A stretch of DNA of 64,000 nucleotides from Pegea sp. RAD2-039 (lineage: Eukaryota; Chordata; Thaliacea; Salpida; Salpidae). Of the stretch, positions 47,701-59,548 are shown in pieces. The first letter of the stretch is position 1. Each line of letters begins with the position of its first letter. Both the position numbers and the translations under genes were made by a program. The stretch is from the NCBI GenBank assembly GCA_034620365.1, contig JAQGEQ010000071.1:3844001-3908000 (forward strand). Direction: 5' to 3'. The notes under the pieces are model-generated. The model was not told the DNA's origin and did not search any database. It saw only the letters and a list, made by a program, of their open reading frames with translations.

Positions 47701-50700
47701 AAACGCTGATTATTAGTTTTTGGCCTCATGGCAAAATTCGAACTTGTACTGGTCCACCAGCTCAGTAAAGTAATAGGGTAACATCTACTTCAGAAACTGA
47801 AAAATTGAAAAATTATTTTATTTCTTTCTAGAAATTGTCCTACAGAAGCTGCATATTGAGGGAGTTAATGAAGTTGTAATAAACTGCTTTTACTTTTACT
47901 CCAACAATTTCCTAGATTTCCAATACCTAAAAAAGATTTTTTCTCTTTAATTTTAAGGTTATGTAATGACCTGCAGTAATGATCTGTCTGCTCAGCTCCA
48001 AGTTTTCAAAATACCGTCAAATAGAAAAGCTGTGCTGCAGAAATTACTTTATAATTGTTGTTCAGTAGAGAAACACAACAGTTGACAAAACATTGAGTTC
48101 TGAAACAGTTTAGAAGAACGAAATTAGTAGTTGAGTGTATCATACTAAATTGCAAAATGTGATTATGAACTTAAAAAAATTCCAAATTTTACAAAAATTT
48201 GCTGCTTCAATCAATTTGGATTTCAAAATATGTTTTGTATTAAAAAATTCGTTGGAGGATAATTTATTCTAAAATGTCTCACCTCAACTTTTTTATACAT
48301 TCAGTAATGTTTTAAGAGCAGCAGAAAGTTTGGTTTCTCAATACCTCAAACTAAGTTATGAAATCAATGCCTTTTATTCAAATTATTTGCATTCTTTCTT
48401 CTACTCAACAATTTCACTATAACTTTACTGTTATGTTGCAAAATAGCAACCAGCTAGTAACTAAACACCTACAGCTATTAATTTCACATTTATGCAGAAA
48501 TTTCTCAAAAATTTGACTTTTTGAAATTGTTTGTTGTAAAAAAATAGTTTCGAAAAATTATGTTTCGACTTTTATAGAAAATTTTGCAGCTTTTCGACAG
48601 AATGATTTTGAGTTCTTTTAAAATAAATTAAAACATTTTAAGAGATGTTTCGGTGAGGTAAATATGATCATGTATAAATACTTGGTAGTTTTAAATCGAT
48701 ATAATTATATTCCCTAGTAGCGTGATTAAAAAATTGATTTGCTACACCAGTAATAGTGGGTTAAACCTTAAATAGAGACAAGTTCAATAAAAACCAAATT
48801 GATACACCGCATTAACTTGTAAACACCCCAACAACACCTAGTATAGAAAAATGTTTTGTGTAGACTCTCAATTTGTTATTAAAAATCACTATCTTTAATT
48901 TTTTTAGATATAAAAAGCAATTAATCTAGTCTTAAAATATAATTTCTTCTTTCACACTTAATGAAAAGAATTTTATCAGTCACATGACCACTACAAGTTA
49001 CTATTGATGTTTTAAGTTTTTTTTCTCTTTTATGTTAGAAAGTTTTTTTTTCTTTTTTTCTTTTTTCAGGTTTTTTTTTTCATTACTAGTTCTGATTCTT
49101 CGTATTTTTTAATATAACTGTTTCTCATTTTTATCCGATTTTTAAAACAACTTTAAATATTCTAACTTTTAGTATTTTTGAAAAATTTTCAATATCGGGA
49201 ACATAACTAACAGTTTGCTTAAAGTAATGTTAAAATAGTAAAATATCGCATAATAAATATTATCGAGTTTTCAATTATTCTTGCAACTTTTTCAAATACT
49301 TTTTTGACTATTAAAAATGTAGACACGTTATTAATCAAACTCTATAAAGTTTTCAAATTTGAAATCAAAACCTCACCACGTTTGCAGTGAAGTTTTCGTA
49401 AAAGGTTGCTTTATCGAGATTAGTTCTAAGAAATTTTTATCAATTTCTTAAATAGAAAAAATTTCTTCCGAGTGAAATCAATTCAGTTAAACGGTAAGGA
49501 ACTTTTCATCACTAGAGGCGCAATATTCAGTGCTACACCCGTTGTCTGATGGTCTTAAGGTGATGTCACTTAACTAATCTACATCATATTTTATTTTGCT
49601 CTTCCTCTAGTTAATTTGTATTTGTTTTTAAATACTTAAGCTTTTAAATAATCTTTTTTAGTAAATTAACCATTTTTAGTCTTCATTTGCATGAATGTCT
49701 TTCTTCAACTTATATTTATCTTCCAAAAACTTGTATAGATTATAAGCTAAGTTGTATGGACACGTTTTTCTCACGTCTTTCAATATTTTATCCTTTATGC
49801 TGGCTTTGGTTACAAGAATTATATGTTGTAAAGAAATTTATTTTTAGAATGATTTTTCTTTGTTAAATGGGAAACTAGTTTTTCGTTTTCATAAAAAAAT
49901 CCATTTTACAAATTTTAAATGTAAAAAAATGCTTTGGAAAACCTTTTATTAATAAATTATTTGTTCTAACTGTTTTTAAGTTTCATCAATGGCTTCCAAG
50001 TATTTTGCAAATTATTCATTAAATTAGTTATATTTTTATATATTTTTCTTAAAGACTAAAAGAATTATAATCTGTTTCACTCAGTATACATTTATTTCTA
50101 GTTTAATTTCTTCTCTGCCTAATTTTGATATTTCTGAAATGGTTGGTTATCATAGTTATGTTTTAATTATTTTGAAATATTTATAATAATCATAGATATC
50201 ATTCTTTTTTATTAAAATTTAGTGTCCTTTAATTAATTTTAAATCATTAAATTTACAATAATTATTTTTATCTAAGGATATTTCATTTATAATGGTTTGC
50301 AATTATTATATACTTTTTTATTTCAATCTTTTGTACTTAAAAAATTATTTTTCTAGTTAAAACACTATTGATAATCTGCTATTAGGTTGAAATTTCATCA
50401 GTTGTTAGTTAGAAATGAAAATCTTAGTTTTAAAATATGTTTTTAGATCTTATAAATTAAAATCATAGAAACTAAGATACTTCTTTATACATTTTATTAG
50501 TATTAAATTTCTACTTTTTTAAATAATGAATTTGATAACTATTTGGGATATTCTAAAAAATTTAATTTATCATTTTAATAATGTATTTTTAAAATCAATT
50601 ATTTCCTTTTAGCTGAAAATCAAAAGTCACTTATAAAATTACAGAAATTTTTTAGTGTACAAAGGTATTTAAAAATATAAAACTCAGTAATAGTTAAATA

Positions 50701-51950
50701 ATAATCATAATACTTATGAATAATTTTAGTTATTAAATTGTTCAATTTAATTTTTTATGAATGCTGTAACTAATTCAATAGTCTTGGTCTGCTTTCCATT
50801 CTGCTCTTTTATATTTTTATAGGTTTTATAAATTTGGAAATTGTTTACTGATGTTTTAGAAATAAGGAAAGTTCTTGAAGTTTATTTATCCCATAATATT
50901 CAAACATAAATATTAAGCTGAAATTTTATGGAATATTTTGAATGTATGACTTAAAATTAAGATGATTAAGATAAAACTTAGCAAAGTAAAAATAAGTAAA
51001 GAATAATACTTTATAAGATATGTCACTGACTTTAGAATAAAATATATAATATCAGAATAGTTTTTCTAAAAAGTTTAGTTATAAAATATGCAATTTATTA
51101 CTGTTAAATTTTAAATATGTTGGAAAGTTTTTGGCAAGTTATAATAATACTTGTTATATTATAGTCATATTATAATTTGTAAATATTTAATAAATTCATC
51201 CATTAAATTTTTTTCTTCTATTTAGTACTAGTTTAGATCAAGTTAAATCTAATTAGCATTAAAAACCATAAATAATTATGGAATATTCGTTTATTATTAA
51301 GATTCTTAGAATTTTGATCAAAATATCTTATTATTGTTTTGATTTATTGTCAGAAATTCTATATCTAAATGATATAAAATTTCTTCAAGTTTTCTATTTT
51401 TTAGTTCTAAAAATAACTTCAAAATACTTTGGTTTCTTTTTTTTGTCTCTAGTTTTTGTCAGATTATTTTCTTGCATAGATTTAAGTTATAGTCAAAATG
51501 TGTAATTTATTATTTACACAGAAGTAATTAATAATTAGCTACTTGTGTTTTTTTGACATTTTTATATATGACTTCATGTATTTTCATCTATGGTTAGCTT
51601 TAGAACATTAAAAGCTTCTGTGACCTAGTTTTAGTTATTCATGGATTCAATTTTTTATATTAACTTTTTAGCTGCTGGTTAAGTTGTTGAATTAAATAAT
51701 TTATTAAGTATTGAGATTATATAATCCAGTTTAATATTCATATTTATATAAACTAAATTACAAAAACTTGTTTATAATTCAGCAAATTGTTAAATAATTG
51801 TTTACAAAAAAGAAATTTTGTTGGGTAAAAATTCCAAAAAATAAAAATAATTTCGTAATTACATTTATTATTCCTAAAAACTATTTTGTACTAAGCAACA
51901 GATTAAATAATTCGCATAAACCAATTTTGATCTAAAAATCATTTTTCCAG
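44798..51950. other. 7-kb AT-rich gene-free region
   Basis: Only the first 200 bp retain the GC-richer island character (TGACGTCA near 44980). The rest is AT desert. It holds an inverted family A repeat end (46985-47075). The 71-residue open frame near 47257 has no features I recognise. No RNA gene was seen. Confidence 0.6.
46985..47075 (-). repeat. Dispersed repeat family A, inverted 3' end
   Basis: On the minus strand it reads GCTATAAGAGCTGTTGAATTTG, then GCAGCCATGCGTTGAATAAG, matching the 3' ends at 58700-58800 and 780-835. Confidence 0.5.
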
Positions 51951-51991
51951 TTATCAATTATTTACGTTTTTTGATATTTTGAACTCTCGGA

Positions 51992-54900
51992 ATGTCGGAC
52001 TCTGAAACAAACAATGATTGCCCCCTGTGTTTGGAACCTCTCGAGATGGATGATCGCAGTTTCTTTCCATGTCACTGTGGTTACCAAATTTGTCGATTTT
52101 GTTGGCATCGAATCAAGGGGGAAGAAACTGGCCGCTGCCCTGCTTGTCGACAGGTCTCCTCTTCATCCTACAACATCATTGAAGATTTAATTGTTGAAAA
52201 TTTTGCAGACTTATCCTGATGATCCTGTTAAGTTTGAACCTATGACTGAACATGATTTACAGAATATGAAAATGAAAAAGAAAGAAAGAGAATATCAAAG
52301 AAGGAAGAAGAATTTTGATAATCGTCGCCACTTGTCCCAGATGAGAGTGTTACAAAAGAATTTAGTGTTTGTGATAGGTCTTCCACAATACCTGGATGAT
52401 ATTGAGGTTGAGTTGATTTCAAAAATTCAACTTTTATTAATTTTTAGAAACTCTTTGACTAATTAAACGAGTATTTAGAAATTGAAGGAACATGAATACT
52501 TTGGACAATATGGTAAAATACTCAAAGTTGTCGTTAATCACAATTCAACTTATGCTGGTTCACAGGTTAGTAGAAAATCAATTATTTATCATATTTCAGA
52601 TTTAAATGTTGTTTTCAAATCTGAATGATTTGATTTTAGGGACCTAGTCTCAGTGCATATGTTACTTATTCGAAAATGGAAGAAGCTTTATCAGCAGTGA
52701 ATGGAGTTAACAATGTTTTAATGGATGGAAGGATTTTAAAAGGTGATAAAATACAATTTAAAATGTGACTTCTTTTCCACATATCTGCCAACATTTACAG
52801 AAATTTCATTAATTTCAATTCCAGCTTTTTTATAATTTCTTTATTTTCAATCCATATTTTTTAGTTTTTTTATATTTTGGATTTCGATAAATTGTTAAAT
52901 TATATTATAGCTTAAAAGAAAATTTAATTAAAAATATTTAGATGTTAGTTAATATTAGAATATTAAAACTAATATTAGATATTTATTTTTTTAATTATTT
53001 AGATATTAGTCAATACCTTGAAAGGTATTTGTTTGAATTGCTGCATATGTTTTATACTAAAACTACTTTCACATTGATTATAATTTCAAGTATTTGATGT
53101 TTACAAAGTGAAATGTGAACAATTTTTAAGCTTTTAAATTGTTATGAACGTCTAGTTAAAAATTAAACATCATTTTCTCTGTTAGCGTCTTTGGGCACTA
53201 CCAAGTATTGTAGCACATATTTAAAAAATCAACAGTGTAATAAAGTTGATTGTATGTATCTACACGAAGCAGCAGAAGAAGAAGCAAGCTTCACAAAAGA
53301 AGATATGCAAGTGAGCATTTTGTTAATTGATTCGCTAATAGTTTAGTGAAGTTAGATATACAATCAACTGTTGTGTTTGGTGAGTATGTTTTTGTAAATT
53401 GGATGTTTTATGTGAAGATCGGTAAACATCAAGAGTTTGAAAGAAAGTTGATGCAAGAAATGCTGGCAAGAAACGAAGCACATAGACTGGAGTCTTTAAA
53501 GAATAATGAAATTAAAACGTAAAATTTAAATCGAATTTAAACCAATTTTGTCAAGTTCTTATCATTCCAAGTTACCTAAGTTTAATAATTTAAGGAAAAC
53601 TTAATTTAACAAAACTGTTGATTCTTTATTACGATGATGATACAGGGAACCACCAACAGTGTCCCCACCACCAGCTACAAAGGCATTAATACGAAAAAAT
53701 GATGAAGGAATTTCAGATCAACCTTGGCGGAAACAAACTAAAACTCCAGATAATCAAAAACCAATCAAAGATCCGTTTGACGATTATGAAAGCGATGAAA
53801 AGTCGACAGAACCAGACCTCGTTGAAACATCAAAAACAGAAAATCACACAGAATCACAAATCCAGCTACAAACTTCATCATGTGTTTCAGACACGAAGAT
53901 ATTTGATGAACTTGCTCATGATCCTTATCAGATTCATTCAGAAAAATCAAAATTTGAGTTAGTAGAGATCACTAGAAAATGATATTTTCTTCATCAATCA
54001 TTTTAATAGAACATTACCCGGTGTAAACAATCCTCTGTCCGGACTCAACAACATAATTGGTGGACCGGACTTACCAGGTACGTCTTGGACTGTTTCATAT
54101 ACCAAGTTGTATTAACAATTGTCTTTTCAGTGTCATCAGCAAGCACAAGACCTCGCCACAACAACTTTACACCATTCGACACCTCACAAGGTCTCTTTTC
54201 TTCTCGCTTTCCTCTTCTTCATCTAACCTTTTTCTACTTTACAGTAAACAACAGATTATTCGATCCACCAGCTGATCTCAAGTAGATGACTTCATCTTTC
54301 ATTCACCACATATATTCCTAAACTTTTTTATCATCAGATCAACTATCAGAGAACCCAGAAATTATTTAATTGCACCCCAAACCAACCCTATAGGATGGCC
54401 ACTCTCTGTCACATCCAACGACTACAACACAGGTTTAGTGAGCTTATCAGTTGATTGAATTTTAAAACTCTTCATCAACAGGCTTGATTAAAGCTCCAAG
54501 AAACTCTTCCAGTGACTGGCTCACCAATAATCATCTACTCCCACCCGAATCTGGTTTCCAAGCTGCTTATAGAAACGAGAATTCAATAATCAACCAACCA
54601 AAACGCACTGATGACGATGAAGATTTAGATTTTGATGTCTTTCGAGAAGGCGAAAAGGAATTTGCAGATGTTGTTAATCGACCAATCCAGCAAATCACTC
54701 ACCGTTCCAACTTTATATCTCCAGTAAACTTCCTAATTCTTTGAAAGTTTGCAAATTTTTCTTGTTCTAGGTATTTGAAGCAGTTAAAAAACCATCTAGC
54801 TTACAACAGTCCCCTTCAACACAAAATTCCAGTTTCTATCGCGAGCCTCCCCGCCCCTTCAATGGCTCTCATAACTTTATCAACAAGAATCAAGTAAGTC

Positions 54901-55792
54901 TCTCCTCATCCATCAATTTTGATCTCACTCAAAATACTTCCAGATCACAAATCAAAGTGTCTTTGGAGATTCGTATAGTTCAAATGGACTCGATCACAAT
55001 CTACTCTCATTAAATTCATTACCAGATTATGAAAACTCCAAACTACCTTTTCCACAAGCTCCTCCAGGTGCTGGAGTAGTTAAAGATCGTAGAAATATGT
55101 TTAAACGGCTTCTACCACCTTCAGTCAAAGTGAAGTTCACCACACAAACAGATACCATTCATAGCGCTATTCAAAATTCTGATTACATGGATATTCATCG
55201 CCAACAACAACAACAGCAGCAACAAAATTCTCGCTTCGTCCCTTTTATGTCTCCAAGAAATGACCATTTAATCACCAATCAAAATGCTCAAAGTTTATTT
55301 TCAACATTGCCAAACTGGGCCCCAACACACCGTACTAACGCACTACAAAGCCAACTGTCCAATTTAACTTTATCAAATGACAGGAACGGATTTAGTAATT
55401 CAGGTTCATACACCACCCAAAGATGTAAAATTGATTCAAATAATTTTACCCCTCTGGGTCCCCCACCTGGGCTTGTCAGTGGTAACAATTCATCATCTTA
55501 TGATCCAGCTATAATAGCAGCAAGTAGCCAAGCTAATAATCTGTTGAGACATCAAGATCAGATGTACAGTTCAGAAGAACCACACTGGATGAGATCTTTG
55601 CATACGTTGACAGACACAGATGGACCGAGTACTCCACCACATAAAGTTGATATTGATAAAAATAAAAACAGTAGCAATAACATTCATGACTCAAGAAGCA
55701 GCTATTTTACACCTCAATCATCTTGGTCTATAAATAAATCTGTTGACACATTTAGCTCTCTCCAACAACAACCACCTCCTGGATTTCATTGA
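51992..55792 (+). CDS. CNOT4: CNOT4, RING-RRM E3 ubiquitin ligase of the CCR4-NOT complex, 14 exons
   Basis: CNOT4 is the RING E3 ligase associated with CCR4-NOT, acting in mRNA turnover and ribosome-stalling quality control (family knowledge). Exons: 51992-52153, 52209-52406, 52479-52565, 52640-52742, 53186-53310, 53418-53518, 53646-53957, 54010-54077, 54131-54190, 54245-54281, 54338-54432, 54482-54723, 54771-54893 and 54944-55792; phases agree at every junction. Features: a C4C4 RING (CPLCLEPLE, FPCHCGYQICRFCW, CPACRQ), a coiled basic linker, and an RRM (KNLVFVIGLP, YFGQYGKILKVVV, SAYVTYSKMEEAL). A C3H1 zinc finger follows (KYCSTYLKNQQCNKVDCMYLHE), then a long disordered Ser/Asn/Pro tail with a poly-Gln run (about 55200-55225). 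No frame break. An acceptor (TTTTTCCAG) ends 41 nt before the ATG. TGACGTCA is absent, unlike in other spliced genes here. Confidence 0.95.
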
Positions 55793-58700
55793 TGCTGCTG
55801 ATAATTCCTTATCGGAAGTCACTTGGAATATTCCTTATATACTCAAGACGGATAATTAATGATGTAGGCTCAGCAGATAATTTATAATTTTCCTTCTACG
55901 TTCTTCATAAATGCTTGTAATATTTCGGTTATCTTTTCTGGGTTTTTGTTAAAACAAATAATATTTGATGATTGTTTGCTTAAACTGACATATTCAAATC
56001 TTGAAATTTATTTTGTGACTTCTGAACGATTATAAATGAGGTACCTACTTCTAATTTGTTGATATTCAGTGGCTGTTTAGGAAGATGTCAGTTTAAATTC
56101 AGTGACAAGTAATAGATTTGAGCCTATTTTTCTTTGACGTTTTTCATATTTTTGTAAATCAGTCAGCAACTTCACTTGTCTTTTATTCTTTATTGGCAGT
56201 TAGAGGTTGTAGCAGCAGTTTCTTAAAAGTTTTCTTTTATTTATCGCTTCATTTATTATGAGGGTTGCGCTACATTTAATTCATTTCAACAAAGTTTTGA
56301 AGATATCAAATTGTTGATTTTCTACTAAATCCCTAAATTGATAATTAACTGCGTAAGAATTTACACCTAACTAAAACTTAAAGGTTCTTGACTTCAAGTA
56401 ATTTATAAAGTAAATTTGTAATATTTTATTTATAAACTCAATAACATAACCAATACTTTGTATTTTAATTAATTACATAAATATAATATTTCGTAATCAA
56501 CTGCGTCGCTATAAACTTTCGTGTCTCAAATGTTCAGTTATTCAAAATAGTTTAAATGTAGCGAACTAACACTAAACAACCAGAATCACACTAATAACTT
56601 AAATGGATCTAATATTAGCTTAGATTGGTATCTTGAATTAAGTTACAATTCAAGTTTCCACTATTTTACCATATCTGGTATTTCTGCATAAATCCTTCCA
56701 CAAATTTCATGCTGGTTGTTTATTATCAAAGTTTAGAACACCTTTTTCACTATTAGTCTTTTTAACTAGGAAGACACTTTTAAAAAGCGATGGTTATCTA
56801 TAAAAGTTATTACTTATGATATGGAAATTAAAATTCTGTTTTTGAATTCTTTGTTGTTTCGAACTGCTTACTCTCTAACAACAGTTTCTACTTTTAATTA
56901 GATGAAAATATCACTGAACCATTACTAGTCATTTACTACTATGGTACTTTCAAGTTAAAGTTATTAATGTCCTACTTACTGTCATGAAACACACAAAACT
57001 AGTTTGTTTTTTAGTAGAGCACAAAAATAAATGAAAAACTAATTGGTTTAATTTAGAAGTTTTACTTGTAAAATTGGATGGGAGAAACAAACTTAATGAT
57101 CTATTTTACATCTTATAGTCAGTATTCCTACTTTGATACTCCTAAATACCTGCATCAGCAAGATTATCTAAGTTTTTTCACTAAGATTTATAGAGGTTTT
57201 TTAAAATCTCACAAAGAGCGCAATAGTTTTTCCAATTTATAGTAATAAAGTAACATTCTTACTACAGCTATATAGAGTGTTAACTCCTTAAAATCATATA
57301 AATAGTTAATGAAATAACATTTGAGCGCAGAAAAATACAAATGACAAGATTTTGTATGACTCTTTAAAAATTATAACAAAAAAATTCAGAATGTTTACTA
57401 TATTCTACTTCTAAATACTATAGAGATTGTTTTTCTTTGCCGTTATTTAAGTATGAGCATCCTTGAAGTATATGTTTATGTATGAAGTCCTTAAATTACA
57501 AACGCGCTAGACATTTACAATACGATACTTAAGGCAGACAGTTGTTAAGTATTATCTATCACTCAGAGGACATTTTTAACAAGAATTATTATATAGTACT
57601 CTTTGGGAGGCACAGAATAAAATAGAATTACAAGTTTATTTTTTCTTTCCTATAATTGTTTTTGTATAAACCTATGTGAAAGCAAAAATTTTAAATAAAG
57701 CTGTAGTATTAGTTGTTAAAGTATCTAGCAGTATTTTCAGTGTTTCTTTAATTTATAGTAAATACAATCTATTTTTCATATTTTATATTTAAGTCAAACC
57801 TTATCAGTTTCCACTTGATATTTTTTAAGTACTTCAATTAAGGCTTATTTAAGTAAACACTATACGTCGCAAAGCCATTATCTCCACCTGTGAAACTCAT
57901 ATATTCGACTGCTAATCAGTTTTAACTGCGTGTTGTAAGTTAGTTTTAACTGTTTATTCTGCTATCAATTTAATCATGATTCTGAGAACATTTTGTAAAA
58001 TTAGTTTTTATAGCATCAAAACAACTTTTAAATGAAAATATAATTAATGATTGTGATTATTTTTTTACTAATTAGTGATGTTATAGGAAAACCTTTTTTG
58101 GTATTTTAGTAAATTCTTTGTTTTTTTTCCATTTTAGTATTTTTCAAATAATTTATGATTATTTTTTCTATAAATCTATATTTTTGTATTGTAGCTTATG
58201 CTAGTTGGTTGTGTTCATTTATTGTTATATATTAATATACATTCCTAATTATATAAAAAGTTTACTTAGTTAGGTGTTTACTGTTATTAAGCTATTTCCT
58301 TTTTGACTGATTTCTAAAAACATAAATTTTTGTGTTTGATTTTTTATAAAAACGTAATAAATTAATAACAATAATAAATGTATGAAGGTTTCATCTGACA
58401 ATCTTCTTTATATAAACTAAATATTTATTTATCTTAAAATATTAAATTTTTTTAACTTCATAAGTTATAATATTATTAAATTTTAATTTGTATAACTTTC
58501 TTTGATAATGTAATAACTGAATGTAGTAGAATGCTTATTATAGTGGCTATAGATGATATAAATAAGTTATATATGAGGCTGCCAGTTTCTTCATTTTCTC
58601 CATTTATTATTTTATACTTTTGATTCATAACTTTTATTTGATTATACCTTTGTAGTATTCCAATTTTTTCTTCATTCATTTATTCTAAACTGACACCTAA

Positions 58701-59524
58701 GACCTTATTCTTTTTCTGCAATCATACTGTTTTGTGTCTAACATGAGAGCTGTATAATTTGTCGTTTACATCCATGTGTTGAATAAAATAAATATATAAA
58801 ATATAGTGATCTATATTAGAAACCTTAGTTTAAAGATTTTTTATAATAGACTTATTGTTGATCATCAAATTTATGATTTTTGAAATGATGCCTTGGTATA
58901 TTAAAAACTGCTTTTAACAAATAACCAATTGAACTATAGTTATTAACTGTTCAAATACTGATAAATTTATTGATTTATCTATTCTGAAGTTACATATCAA
59001 GAGGTTTTATAAAATATAATATTCTAATAATAAACTCTGATTTAAGTTTAATTTTAAAGAAAGTTTTCAAATTAAATAGATTGAGTTAAAAATATTGTTT
59101 AGATAACAGAAACAAATTCTACATTTTTCTTCAACTTTTGTGAATAATTTTTATTTGAGTTTTAAATGAATTTGAAACTTTTTCTAAAATGTTGCTTACT
59201 TTCAATCTCTAATATTATCTATGACTTGTGCGTTGTACTCAGCAACAACTCTTAGAGTCATGAAATATTTCCATTCTTTTACCTTTCTTGGTTTATAATG
59301 ACTATCCGTAAACCAATCTTTATTTTCATCGCAGTTTTTTGTAAGCTTTATGAGCCTACATTATCAGTTTGGGGGAAAGCAGGTTCTTCAACTTCTGAAA
59401 AACAAATAATCTGGCAAAAATAATTCAGTAATTAAAATTAATTATTTATCAATTAAAAAAGTATTTTGTTTTTAATTATATTATTTTAATTAAATAAATT
59501 GCAGTGATTTAGAATTTATTTCAG
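55793..59524. other. AT-rich gap between CNOT4 and EIF5B
   Basis: Includes the CNOT4 3' UTR and the EIF5B upstream region. Apart from a family A repeat copy near 58560-58800, nothing is recognisable. The small minus-strand open frame near 58476 overlaps that repeat. Confidence 0.6.
58560..58800 (+). repeat. Dispersed repeat family A copy
   Basis: Ends GAGAGCTGTATAATTTGTCG, then CATCCATGTGTTGAATAAAATAAATATATAAA. This is homologous to the ends at 835, 2672 and 13680 and, inverted, 46985. Confidence 0.5.
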
Positions 59525-59548
59525 TAGTTGTTTTTTTTCTTATAAAAA

